From Halioglobus japonicus (lineage in GTDB: Bacteria > Pseudomonadota > Gammaproteobacteria > Pseudomonadales > Halieaceae): DNA of 64,000 nucleotides. The notes under the pieces are model-generated. The model was not told where the DNA came from. It saw only the letters and a list, made by a program, of their open reading frames with translations, and did not search any database. A program made the translations under genes and the position numbers. The DNA is taken from positions 2,790,001-2,854,000 of the forward strand of contig NZ_CP019450.1 in assembly GCF_001983995.1 (NCBI RefSeq), given 5' to 3'. Of the stretch, positions 1-7,841 are shown one piece after another. How positions within the stretch are numbered: position 1 is the first letter of the stretch; each line of letters begins with the position of its first letter.

Positions 1-1322
1 ACTTTGAGGCCGGGAATACCGAAGATGACATTAATCCCGTTCTCGGTAAGCCGTTGCGCCCAGCTGATGTTCGCCTCTTCGTCAAACCTGGCAGCAAGTT
101 CGACCACGGCCAGCACGCGCTTGCCATTGTCCACGGCGTTTACCAGGGCATCGATAACACGAGAATTCTTTGCGACCCGATACAGGCAAATTTTGATATC
201 GGTAACATCCGGGTCAAGTGCTGCGGTCTTGAGAAAATCGACCACATAATCAAACGGGTGATAGGGGTAGTAGAGAAAAACATCCTTGTCGCGAATTGCG
301 TCAAAAATACTGTTCTCACATTCCAGTCGCTCTACCCGAATCTGCGGCAAGGGTTTGTGCTCGAGATATTTCGGCCCCACATTGGGAAAGCTCATGAAAT
401 CCTTGGAGTTGTGATATCGACCGCCGGCAATGAGGCTGTCGTATTTGCCAAACCCAAAGCGGGTACACAAATGGTCGAGCAATCGCTGGGGAATGGTGCT
501 GTCGTAAACCATGCGCACCGCGTCGGCCTTCTTGCGCTGTTTGAGACTTTTCGCCATCTTATCGATCAGGCTCTGGGTAATACCTGTGTCGATTTCCAAC
601 TCGGCATCGCGGGAAAACTTGAAGCAATATGCCTGCGCCTCATCGACGGGAATAACACCGCGAAACATCTGCGGCAGGCATGCCCGGATCACATTATCCA
701 GGGCAATAAACACTTTGCCGCCCTTGCCCTTGCGCCTGGGAATTTCGACGAAGCGTTCCAGGCGATCAGTAGGGACTTCAACCACCGCGTAGTTGTAGCT
801 GTCACCGGACAGTATGTCGACAGCCAGGTAGATTGACTCATCATTCAAGGTAGGGATGGCGCGATCTTCGCGCAGCAATATGGGTTCCAGCTCCGGCAAC
901 ACCCTCTCGGAGAAATAATCCTGCACATACCGCGCCTGCCCCTCATCGAGTTGGCGCTCGTTAATCAGGTAAATCTTGCGCCGCGCCAGCTCCTGCATAA
1001 TCACGCTATAGATGCGATCAAATTCTTGCTGCAGCTCCACCACCCTGTCCAGGATGGCAACCAGCAAGTCCTTGAAGTATTGACGGTTGGATCCAGACGA
1101 CACGGAGATCAGGCGACGCACCTCCGCGACCCGGACACGAAAGAACTCATCGCCGTTGTTGGAAAAGATACCCAGATAGCGCAAACGCTCGATAATGGGC
1201 ACACTTTCGTCTGCTGCCTCCTGCAGAACGCGCTCATTAAACGACAACCAGCTCAATTCGCGGGGGTAAAAGTGGTCACTCTCGCGCAGATCGGCTGCGC
1301 GGGTTTTGATCGGGTTTGCCAT
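1..1322 (-). CDS. ppk1: Polyphosphate kinase 1, N-terminal part (runs off the window)
   Basis: Partial gene read leftward from ATG at 1320-1322; the 3' end lies outside the window. PPK1 makes inorganic polyphosphate reversibly from ATP at the inner membrane. The visible 440 or so codons start MANPIKTR and include the typical N-terminal block with ELSWLSFNERV, followed by the middle region with YHPFDYV and a stretch ending at the segment ICLYRVAKNS, which is characteristic of the first kinase C-domain. A Pho-box-like site lies about 70 bp upstream (1390-1407), which fits phosphate-starvation control. The catalytic histidines would lie at or beyond the window edge, so they cannot be checked here. 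Family assignment is very secure; completeness is unknown. Confidence 0.93.
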   Translation of the reverse strand, partial: MANPIKTRAADLRESDHFYPRELSWLSFNERVLQEAADESVPIIERLRYLGIFSNNGDEFFRVRVAEVRRLISVSSGSNRQYFKDLLVAILDRVVELQQEFDRIYSVIMQELARRKIYLINERQLDEGQARYVQDYFSERVLPELEPILLREDRAIPTLNDESIYLAVDILSGDSYNYAVVEVPTDRLERFVEIPRRKGKGGKVFIALDNVIRACLPQMFRGVIPVDEAQAYCFKFSRDAELEIDTGITQSLIDKMAKSLKQRKKADAVRMVYDSTIPQRLLDHLCTRFGFGKYDSLIAGGRYHNSKDFMSFPNVGPKYLEHKPLPQIRVERLECENSIFDAIRDKDVFLYYPYHPFDYVVDFLKTAALDPDVTDIKICLYRVAKNSRVIDALVNAVDNGKRVLAVVELAARFDEEANISWAQRLTENGINVIFGIPGLK

Positions 1323-1389
1323 GGTGGTCCAGTCTAAGATCGACTCTTCGAATCTAGTACATTTTCGTTACGAGCGATAGCGCGGTTTG

Positions 1390-1407
1390 ATGACAGACAC
1401 TAGACAG
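1390..1407 (-). promoter_or_regulatory. Pho-box-like PhoB site upstream of ppk1
   Basis: On the minus strand there are two 7-base direct repeats, CTGTCTA and CTGTCAT, with an 11-bp repeat period (4-bp spacer GTGT). The known PhoB box is two CTGTCAT-like repeats with the same period. The first copy deviates at its last two bases. The site is 68 bp upstream of the ppk1 start. PhoB control of ppk is known in other gammaproteobacteria; control here is inferred. Confidence 0.55.
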
Positions 1408-1414
1408 ATAGGTA

Positions 1415-1444
1415 CAAAAAAAGAGCCCGGCTCGAGGCCGGGCT
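1415..1444 (-). terminator. Rho-independent terminator, leftward
   Basis: Perfect 8-bp stem AGCCCGGC/GCCGGGCT (1424-1444) with a 5-base loop, followed on the minus strand by a run of U from the A tract at 1415-1422. It ends transcription coming from 1593-1997. It is the second of two terminators in a row, and both are followed on the plus strand by a similar AAGGTAGGGAT motif. Confidence 0.75.
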
Positions 1445-1521
1445 AAGGTAGGGATTCTACCTACATGGGATATCTGGGTGCAGCCGCGCTGTTGCCATGT
1501 GCAAAGCCAGCCGCGAAATTT

Positions 1522-1562
1522 AAAAAGGGCCCGTTTATTCCTCGTTAACGCTGAGGCGGGCC
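1522..1562 (-). terminator. Rho-independent terminator of the 1593-1997 gene
   Basis: Stem GGCCCG/CGGGCC (1528-1562) with an inner CCTC/GAGG stem. On the minus strand it is followed by CTTTTTAAAT. It sits 31 bp past the stop codon of the gene at 1593-1997. Confidence 0.75.
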
Positions 1563-1592
1563 AAGGTAGGGATCTCCAATGCTATGGACGAC

Positions 1593-1997
1593 TTAAGCAG
1601 CAGCCCGCTGGATGTCGTCCGGGTAGGCAGCGCCTACCGCGTCGAAACTGTAATCTTCCATGCCAAGCTCTTTGAGTACCGCTTCCACGTCCTCACCACT
1701 CTTGGCACTGATGCGCTTGTGAATGGTGTTGAGCAAACCGTGGCGATTCACCATTTGCCAGGTACCGGTGGCTCGGGTGCGCTTGCCTTTGCTGAAGCTT
1801 AGCGCTTCCTCGTAGGCGTAAATGGCGCGGACAGCAGCAAACTCGGCGTCGGTGTTTGTCTCGTGGCGCTCCGCTCGCAGATCTACTGCGCGACGGTGAG
1901 CCTGGGTGGCCAATTCCGGATGACCTCGACGTGCTGCGTTCTTGGCAAATACGTAGCAGAGTTCCGGCTCTTTAATGCGTTCTACTAATTCGTGCAT
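1593..1997 (-). CDS. Conserved hypothetical protein, helical, 134 aa
   Basis: A 134-residue soluble protein rich in Ala, Glu and Arg, with no signal peptide or membrane segment. The first half is mostly helical and repeat-like (ELCYVFAKNAARRGHPE, then QAHRRAVDLRAE). The second half carries a basic KGKRTRATGT segment. I do not recognise a named family. The start at 1995-1997 is supported by GGGAGA eight bases upstream. It is monocistronic: it has its own terminators downstream and a 350-bp gap upstream. The clean reading frame, ribosome site and terminator make it a real gene; function unknown. Confidence 0.7.
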   Translation of the reverse strand: MHELVERIKEPELCYVFAKNAARRGHPELATQAHRRAVDLRAERHETNTDAEFAAVRAIYAYEEALSFSKGKRTRATGTWQMVNRHGLLNTIHKRISAKSGEDVEAVLKELGMEDYSFDAVGAAYPDDIQRAAA

Positions 1998-2189
1998 GTC
2001 TTTTCTCCCTATCGTTAACGCGCTTATCTTGTCGCTGCGCCGTGTATGGGTTGTATATTAGGGAGTGAGGGTCAATTTCCACATGGCAGCACGCGACAAG
2101 CGCATGACCGCGCGCGCCATATGGCCGGCACTGTGGGAACCAGAGCTAGATCAAATCTGAAGAGCTTGCTGCAAGCGCATGAATTAGAG

Positions 2190-2223
2190 GAAAAAAGCCC
2201 GCGAGTCATATGACGGGCGGGCT
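2190..2223 (-). terminator. Probable terminator after the universal stress gene
   Basis: Outer stem AGCCCGC/GCGGGCT with an inner perfect palindrome GTCATATGAC, followed on the minus strand by TTTTTTCC. It lies about 130 bp past the stop of the stress-protein gene, with a nested inverted repeat in between, so the transcript may carry a structured 3' end. Confidence 0.55.
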
Positions 2224-2253
2224 AACAGCCGTATGTTTCGGGGCAGAAACATC

Positions 2254-2316
2254 GGCCAGGGGACGTGTTAGCACGTGCAGGGAGCAACGTGCTAACTAAA
2301 AAGTAGTCCGCTCTGG
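2254..2316. repeat. Nested inverted repeat in the 354-bp gap 1998-2351
   Basis: Outer arms GGCCAG (2254-2259) and CTGGCC (2311-2316) enclose a perfect 10-bp inner inverted repeat GTTAGCACGT (2267-2276) / ACGTGCTAAC (2287-2296) with a 10-base loop. There is no U tract on either strand at the stem end, so it is not a normal terminator. The rest of the gap holds only the terminator at 2190-2223 and promoter-distance sequence for the 1593-1997 gene. Confidence 0.5.
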
Positions 2317-2351
2317 CCAAATAGCAAATTATTCGCTCAAAAAATCATCAG

Positions 2352-3220
2352 TCAGGGCTTGATAGCCAGGACATCGGTCTTGAGATGGCGCAAAACTTTC
2401 TCTGCGGTATTGCCCAACAGCCGCGCCTTCACGCCTTGGCGACCGACGGTACCCATGATGACCAGCTGAGCGCGTGTGGCGGCCGCCTGGCTGGCGATGA
2501 CCTTCTCGACCGGCCCCTCTTCACCGTAAATTGCTTTTGGGGGATATCGAACTGCGCCGCCAGGGCCTTGATGTGAGGCGCCATAGCTTTCTTGGCGTCG
2601 GCCACATAGGTGCCGGGATCAATCAGGTCGAGATCAGCCAGCAGCACCGGAATCTCAATCGCACTGACAATTTCAACCGTGGTATCCATGGCCGATGCCA
2701 GCTGCTTTGCCCTGCGCAGGATTTCCTCATTGAGCTTTTTCTTGGCCGGGATCTTGGTATCCAGGTGCAGCGCCGCAAGCACCGGCTTGGTGCGCGACCA
2801 CTTTTTCTCCGCCAGAATCAGCACCGGCACCGAACATTCACGCAGAAGCTGCCAGTCAGTGGAAGTGTGAGCAATGGTCTCGGGACGTCGCCCGGTTTTA
2901 ATCATCATGTCGTAACGGCTGCCTTCACAACGTGCAGCGACCCAGCTCGCGACATCTTTCTCCCAGACCACACGCAGCTTTACTTTTTGCCCATTGGCAA
3001 CACGCTTGTCGATTTCGGTCTGAACTTCTTCGCGACGGTTTTCAATCAGCTGAGCCTTGATTTTGGCCCGCTCTGCCGTTGCCAGTTGCAAGGCTTTGAG
3101 GGGCGCATATACAAATGCGACCACTTCGCTGTCCATACCCGTGCGTGCAGCGATATTCAGGCCGCGTGAAGTAGCAATGCCTTTACCTTCGAGGTCGGCG
3201 ACGATCAGAAGTTTTGCCAT
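2352..3220 (-). pseudogene. Universal stress protein, tandem UspE-like (single frameshift)
   Basis: A two-domain universal stress protein of expected length 289 aa; such proteins bind ATP and act in stress survival. The first domain covers about residues 1-140. The second ends with the family nucleotide-binding motif G-2x-G-9x-G (GTVGRQG then LLGN). The frame breaks at a run of five G at 2539-2543 (C5 on the coding strand). One more base restores the frame through GPVEKVIAS and RLLGNTAEKV to a TGA at 2352-2354. As written, the reading frame instead continues in a meaningless frame to about 2429. All else is intact, so a sequencing error is likely. The start is ATG at 3218-3220. Confidence 0.82.
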
Positions 3221-3360
3221 CGAATAATCTCATTGTTGTTTTGCCTGAGAGATTATGGGGCTTTGGGGCCTGGTGAACAGTGGCCCAGATCAATAAAGCG
3301 ATAATTATCGCGGCGCCTGCAGAACCAAAATGAAGGCAGCTGCAGACCAGGTTAGCGAGG

Positions 3361-3609
3361 TTAGGAAGAGATCACGGGATACCAACTATCATCGACCCGA
3401 TAGACGAGACCGTCGTGCTGCAAATCGACCAGCACCCGCTCGACGACACCCGCGTGATAGGTTTCAGCGCCATTGGGCGTCCACTGGGCGAGGAAAGCGG
3501 CAATATCGCTAGTGGTAGCACCCGCCGCATACGTAAAGCGCACCGCCATGTACACCATGGCTTTCATCATGCGCATGACTTTGTCGGTTATTACAACAAT
3601 CGGATTCAT
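3361..3609 (-). CDS. Small hypothetical protein, 82 aa
   Basis: The start at ATG 3607-3609 is chosen because AGGAGG stands nine bases upstream; a longer frame to 3702 has no ribosome site and runs into the regulator gene. The product is a small protein with a hydrophobic first half (MRMMKAMVYMAVRFTYAAG) and a winged-helix-like second half (SDIAAFLAQ, then VERVLVDLQHDGLVYRVDDSWYPV). The second half reads like a small DNA-binding or dissociation-domain fold, but no family is recognised. It lies 92 bp downstream of the AraC-family gene on the same strand and may be cotranscribed with it. Confidence 0.6.
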   Translation of the reverse strand: MNPIVVITDKVMRMMKAMVYMAVRFTYAAGATTSDIAAFLAQWTPNGAETYHAGVVERVLVDLQHDGLVYRVDDSWYPVISS

Positions 3610-3701
3610 GCCAACCTCCTGTTTGTTGACATGAACACGATACGTCGCCGAACGCACGCAGAGCATGGCCCGCCACGCCAATAGCATGGCGAGCCGCGTC
3701 A

Positions 3702-4730
3702 TTAAGCGCGCGGCTGTACTGAGGCTCTGAAGTCGGCGGGGGCCGTGCCTGTCCAGCGCTTGAATGCGCGCGAGAACGTGCTTGGCTCTGAAAAGCCCAA
3801 CAGGTAAGCCGTCTCAACAACCGAACGATTGGGCGTGCTGAGATATTTCTGGGCCAGCTGCAGACGCGTGTCCTGCAGCAGATCCATGAAGCTGGTGCCC
3901 TCTTCCTTCAACTTGCGCTGTAGCGTTCGATTACTCACGTGCATAGCATCGGCAATCTGCTGCTGGCTTGGCGGCCCATCGGGAAGGTGCTGTACGATTT
4001 TGTCGACCACGTCGCGCGATATGGAATGGGCCAGAAAACCATCGAGATAAGCCTGGGCCTGCTCATCGTTCACCCGGGCCAATGCGGGATCTCCCGTCAC
4101 CAGGGGCTCGAGTATGTCTGACTTGTACCAGGCTACGCTGGTGTGCGGCGCATCGAACTCTACATGCGTGCTCAGTAACGACTCCCAGCGCTCAGGGTTG
4201 GCGGGGCGCGGACGCTCCAACTGCACCGAGGCAGGCGGAATAAAATCGCCCAGCGAAAGATGACACATGCGCGCTACGATACCGACACCAAAGTCGCGCA
4301 CCGCAGGATGATAATTATCGCTGAGCGGAATGGGGCCAAACTCCAGGCGAATATAGTCACCGTCTTCGGAGAGCTTCATATTGGATGCGGTCGTCAGCAA
4401 CTTGCCGAAGCGCACCAACCGCTTGAGCCCGTCGAGAATCGAATCACTGGCGAGCCAGGCCAGACCAAGACCGTGAAGTACCTGCGCCTGCAACTGCTCG
4501 GCAGCCACCAGGCCAAAGGCCTCATCTTCACTCTCTTCAACACAGGCCGCTAATAGCGCATTGAATTCGCGCTGGGGGATACGCCAGTCAGGGTTGGCCA
4601 GCTTGGCGCTATCCAGACCCACGCGCTCCATCACCTCCAATGGCGACATACCAATGCGCCGCATCGCCTGCGCCAGCGGCAGCACCATGCTGCCTAAAAC
4701 AGAGTGTTGTAATGTTGAGTCCTGTTCCAT
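3702..4730 (-). CDS. AraC-family transcriptional regulator (arabinose-binding-like N domain)
   Basis: A 342-residue regulator. The N-terminal two thirds match the ligand-binding domain of the OruR/ArgR-like AraC group (PRIPQREFNALLAAC-type region, here IPQREFNALLAAC). The C-terminal 100 residues hold two helix-turn-helix motifs (QIADAMHVSNRTLQRKLKEEG and VVETAYLLGFSEPSTFSRAFKRWTG). ATG 4728-4730 is preferred over the longer frame because GGGGAGGG precedes it. The gene is divergent from the radical SAM gene, with a LexA box between them nearer the other gene. Its target cannot be read from the context. Confidence 0.88.
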   Translation of the reverse strand: MEQDSTLQHSVLGSMVLPLAQAMRRIGMSPLEVMERVGLDSAKLANPDWRIPQREFNALLAACVEESEDEAFGLVAAEQLQAQVLHGLGLAWLASDSILDGLKRLVRFGKLLTTASNMKLSEDGDYIRLEFGPIPLSDNYHPAVRDFGVGIVARMCHLSLGDFIPPASVQLERPRPANPERWESLLSTHVEFDAPHTSVAWYKSDILEPLVTGDPALARVNDEQAQAYLDGFLAHSISRDVVDKIVQHLPDGPPSQQQIADAMHVSNRTLQRKLKEEGTSFMDLLQDTRLQLAQKYLSTPNRSVVETAYLLGFSEPSTFSRAFKRWTGTAPADFRASVQPRA

Positions 4731-4796
4731 GCGCCCTCCCCTGTGAGCTCTATGCAGACTAATAGAAACCTTGCCCGGGCCCAAGGGGGCATTATA

Positions 4797-4812
4797 CTGT
4801 ACTTATATACAG
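4797..4812. promoter_or_regulatory. LexA (SOS) box before the radical SAM gene
   Basis: CTGTACTTATATACAG matches the gammaproteobacterial LexA consensus CTGT-N8-ACAG at every fixed position and has the preferred AT-rich centre. It ends 12 bp before the ATG at 4825, where bound LexA would block RNA polymerase. The Pseudomonas homologue PA0069 is, to my knowledge, a member of the SOS regulon, which fits. Confidence 0.8.
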
Positions 4813-4824
4813 CATAGGTGAGCC

Positions 4825-5915
4825 ATGTCGCCCAAACCACGCATCATCGCCAGCCAGAAGAGCGTCCTGTCAGGTCGCGGCACTGCCAGTAATCACCCGC
4901 CTCGCTTCCAGCGGCTGACGACACTGTGGGAGGATGGCATTGAGGGCCCCAGCCCGGTCACCGAATGCCGCGCAGTCCAGGCCAGCTCGATTATCTCGCG
5001 CAACACTTCGCCTGATATTCCGTTCGAGCAATCGATCAATCCGTACCAGGGCTGCGAGCATGGCTGCATCTATTGCTACGCCCGGCCCACACACGCCTAC
5101 CACGATCTCTCGCCGGGGCTCGATTTTGAAACGCGCCTGAGTTACAAACAAAACGCGGCAGAGGTTCTGAACAATGAACTGGCCAAGCCGGGTTATCAAT
5201 GCCGGGGCATTACCCTGGGGGCCAACACCGATCCCTACCAACCGGTGGAGAAACAGCTAAGTATCACCCGTGACATCCTGCAGGTACTGTGGGAGACGCG
5301 CCACCCTGTCAGCATTATTACCAAAGGCGCCCTGGTTACTCGAGACATCGACATTCTGGCGCCAATGGCCGCAGAAGGTCTTGCCTCAGTAGCAGTGAGC
5401 ATTACCACACTCGATGACGATCTCAAGCGCACTCTGGAACCGCGCGCTACCTCTGACCACGCGCGGCTGCGCACAATCGCATCACTGAGCGAAGCTGGCA
5501 TACCGGTGACGCTGCTGGCCAGCCCGATGATCCCTGGACTCAACGACGCAGAAATGGAACGCATTGTTGCCGCCAGCGCAGAGGCAGGTGCTTCCAGCGC
5601 AGCCTATATGCTGTTGCGACTCCCGTTCGAAGTCAGGGATTTGTTCTACGAATGGCTCCATGAACACTACCCCTGAAAGCGGCGCGCATCATTTCACTCC
5701 TGCGGCAATGTCGCAGCGGCAAGGATTACGACAGCCGCTTCGGCCACCGTATGCGCGGCCAGGGGACCTACGCGGACCTGTTGTCGCAGCGCTTCAGAAT
5801 CGCCTGCAAAAAAGCAGGCGTACGGGACGGAGAACGCTGCCGCGGCAGAACAGATTTGTTCACACCACCACAGAAAAAAGGGCGCAATTGCGCCCAGATA
5901 GATATGTTCAGCTAA
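4825..5915 (+). pseudogene. PA0069-family radical SAM protein (single frameshift near the end)
   Basis: An iron-sulfur radical SAM protein of the PA0069 family, expected 363 aa. The cluster motif CEHGCIYCY lies near residue 80, and the conserved NTDPYQPVEK and ITKG segments follow. The frame stops at TGA 5674-5676. Adding one C to the C4 run at 5670-5673 continues it as LKAARIISLLRQ, SGKDYDSRFGHRMRGQGTYADLL and on to TAA at 5913-5915, which is the normal family C-terminus. A LexA box sits directly upstream, so the gene is probably DNA-damage inducible. The reaction is not known. The break is one of five similar homopolymer losses in this window, so the gene is probably intact in the cell. Confidence 0.85.
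5873..5895 (-). terminator. Terminator of the phage-shock operon
   Basis: Perfect palindrome GGGCGCAATTGCGCCC (5880-5895) followed on the minus strand by six U. It lies 25 bp past the pspC stop codon and inside the 3' end of the convergent radical SAM gene. Confidence 0.75.
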
Positions 5916-5920
5916 AAACG

Positions 5921-6433
5921 CTACAGGTTGGAAAACTCGCGGTTGAGTTTGAATTTGCGCGACGTCACATAGGACTCCATGTCTTCGACGCGGCGCAAGG
6001 CGGCGTCGAGCCGTTCCCTGGCGCGATTCAATCGTACACTGCTGGATTCAGAGTAACGAAACACTTTGCGCGGCCGGTAATCGTGGTAGCGCTCATCGTA
6101 TTCCATCTCCACCTCGACCTCGTCATAGTCAGGCTCTTGCCAGCTATAGCTGTCATTGCTGCGTCGGGTTGGCCGCGGTGAAAGCAACACCCAGGCGGCC
6201 AGATATATCCACAGCGCCAGCGTACCCGTGAAGATGAATCCGCCAATCCAGATCATCCGCATCACCCAGTGGGCGATATCCCAGTGATCCGCTAGCCCGG
6301 CACAAACACCGGCGACTTTGCCGTCGCGGGTATTGCGGTACAGGCCCATGCCCCAGCCGCCGCGCTTGTTACTGTAAAACTTCCTGGCGTGATGGCCGCG
6401 GCCTCCACGTCGATCATCGTATCTACGACTCAT
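5921..6433 (-). CDS. pspC: Phage shock protein C family membrane protein
   Basis: A 170-residue PspC-domain protein. After a basic N-terminus there is the typical segment GLYRNTRDGKVAGVCAGLADHWDI (residues about 31-53; family hallmark), then two close hydrophobic stretches (MRMIWIGGFIFTGTLALWIYLAAWVLL). The acidic tail ends in a predicted coiled coil (RARERLDAALRRVEDMESYV). PspC works with PspB in the inner membrane to sense envelope stress and release PspF from PspA. The start at 6431-6433 follows GGGAGG and overlaps the pspB stop by 4 bp (ATGA), so the two are translationally coupled. Confidence 0.92.
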   Translation of the reverse strand: MSRRYDDRRGGRGHHARKFYSNKRGGWGMGLYRNTRDGKVAGVCAGLADHWDIAHWVMRMIWIGGFIFTGTLALWIYLAAWVLLSPRPTRRSNDSYSWQEPDYDEVEVEMEYDERYHDYRPRKVFRYSESSSVRLNRARERLDAALRRVEDMESYVTSRKFKLNREFSNL

Positions 6434-6693
6434 GAGTTTACCTCCCGGTGCTGCTCTTGACCGCTCGGCTGCCGCCAACCGCCGTGGTCGGCGTCCAGCA
6501 GGCGTTCGAGGGTCTCGATGCGGTCCGTTAACTTGTCCACTGTCTCCAGCATCTGTTCAACTGTTTCCCTGTCCTCTGCGGACAATCCCTTCGCCGACCG
6601 ATTAACACTGCGGTAGTGCATGCTGATCCAGACGGGCGCCACGATCACCATAAATAAGATGGTGGGGACGAACATGAATTGCCAAAATTCCAT
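6430..6693 (-). CDS. pspB: Phage shock protein B
   Basis: An 87-residue protein with one N-terminal membrane helix (MFVPTILFMVIVAPVWISMHY) followed by a leucine-zipper-like cytoplasmic helix (DRETVEQMLETVDKLTDRIE), the standard PspB layout. It acts with PspC as the envelope-stress sensor. It is third in the operon, between pspA and pspC, 77 bp past pspA. Confidence 0.92.
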   Translation of the reverse strand: MEFWQFMFVPTILFMVIVAPVWISMHYRSVNRSAKGLSAEDRETVEQMLETVDKLTDRIETLERLLDADHGGWRQPSGQEQHREVNS

Positions 6694-6769
6694 TAATCAT
6701 TTCCTTGGGCCGGGCTTCATACGCCCATGCTGCCATTGTTAGGATGTCGAGCCAAATCCGCGGTGGCGA

Positions 6770-7447
6770 TTAGTCCTTGCTGCCGCCACCGATTTCGGAC
6801 TTCAGACGGCTCAGCTCGTCGTTAATGCGGTCGTCTTCGGCCAGCGCATCAATCTCGGCGGCCAGGTCCGGGGGCACATCGCGGCCAATGTCCATCGACT
6901 CGAGCTGGCTCTCGAGGTTGTCCATGCGACGCTCGAAGCCTTCGAAGCGGGCGAAAGCGCTGTCGAGTGCATCGCGATGCATCTGGCGCTTCACCTTGAT
7001 GCGAGACTCCACAGTTTTGGTGCGCATGGCCAGGGCTTTCTGCTTGGCCTTGGCATCAGACAATTTCTGCTGCAGCTGCGCCACTTCCTGATTCAATTGA
7101 TCGATGTGCTCGTCAGTGGCTTTCAGCTCGGCCTCAACAGTGGCCACTTCGTCCTCGATAGCGTGCTTCTCCTGCAGTGCTGCACGGGCAAGGTCTTCAC
7201 GCCCCTTGCTGATGGCCAGCTTGGCCTTCTCTTCCCAGCTGGCGGCCTCTGCCTGAACCTGCTCGAGACGGCGCGCCGCTGCCTTGCGATCCGCGAGGAC
7301 CCGGGCTGAAGAAGAACGAACCTCTACCAGCGTATCCTCCATCTCCTGGATAATCAGGCGGATCATCTTTTCCGGATCCTCCGCCTGGTCCAACAGCGAG
7401 TTCAGGTTGGAATTAATAATGTCTGTCATACGGGAAAATATGCCCAT
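6770..7447 (-). CDS. pspA: Phage shock protein A
   Basis: A 225-residue PspA/IM30 protein that binds and stabilises the inner membrane and, when unstressed, inhibits the enhancer-binding protein PspF. The N-terminus MGIFSRMTDIINSNLNSLLD is the amphipathic membrane-binding helix; the rest is almost entirely coiled coil up to the acidic C-terminus. Length matches the family (about 222 in E. coli). It lies 26 bp downstream of the small membrane protein gene and shares its sigma-54-type promoter. Confidence 0.95.
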   Translation of the reverse strand: MGIFSRMTDIINSNLNSLLDQAEDPEKMIRLIIQEMEDTLVEVRSSSARVLADRKAAARRLEQVQAEAASWEEKAKLAISKGREDLARAALQEKHAIEDEVATVEAELKATDEHIDQLNQEVAQLQQKLSDAKAKQKALAMRTKTVESRIKVKRQMHRDALDSAFARFEGFERRMDNLESQLESMDIGRDVPPDLAAEIDALAEDDRINDELSRLKSEIGGGSKD

Positions 7448-7473
7448 TGCTACGTCTCCTGCTTAAGTAACTC

Positions 7474-7650
7474 TCAGCCCTTGGCCTGCGACTTCGTCGC
7501 TGGCTGGGCAATCCAATAAATCAGTTCAATCACCGCCAGCACCTGAAGAAAGCTCCACAAGGCTGCCGCGGTTCCGGCGAAAGCGGCCGTCATGCCACAC
7601 AGCACTGCCAGTGCGGTATAGATCACAAACCTTTCACCCCATTTGTTCAT
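7474..7650 (-). CDS. Small two-helix membrane protein, first gene of the psp operon
   Basis: A 58-residue protein beginning MNKWGERFVIYTALAVLCGM, with two likely membrane helices (FVIYTALAVLCGMTAAFAG and LWSFLQVLAVIELIYWIA) and a short basic tail. It starts at ATG 7648-7650 about 40 bp below the predicted sigma-54 promoter and ends 26 bp before pspA, so it leads the phage-shock operon. It is below usual gene-calling cutoffs. I do not recognise it as PspD or PspG. Function unknown; a role in envelope stress is inferred from position only. Confidence 0.65.
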   Translation of the reverse strand: MNKWGERFVIYTALAVLCGMTAAFAGTAAALWSFLQVLAVIELIYWIAQPATKSQAKG

Positions 7651-7701
7651 TTGCCTGTTCCCTAAGTTAAATGGCGATTTTTTGTATTGCGGAGCAGGTA
7701 T

Positions 7702-7718
7702 TACAGAATCCGTGCCAG
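7702..7718 (-). promoter_or_regulatory. Sigma-54 promoter of the psp operon
   Basis: On the minus strand CTGGCACG-GATT-CTGTA: the -24 element TGGCACG is perfect. The -12 element reads CTGTA against TTGCA, so the invariant GC is GT here. Spacing GG-N10-G is correct. PspF, a sigma-54 activator, is encoded divergently 120 bp away. The AT-rich stretch 7720-7840 would hold its upstream activating sites. Confidence 0.7.
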
Positions 7719-7841
7719 AATTCGTATCTCTCTGTTTTTATTGGATTTATTATATTTAATGGTCATCCCTACACTCTAAATAAGGCTATTTTGACCTTTT
7801 AATAGGGTTCTATTTACCTACACATAAGGTATATTTAACCT

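Noticed and set aside
2267..2296. Perfect 10-bp stem as a terminator of the universal stress gene
   Set aside because: No U tract follows on the minus strand; a better terminator lies at 2190-2223.
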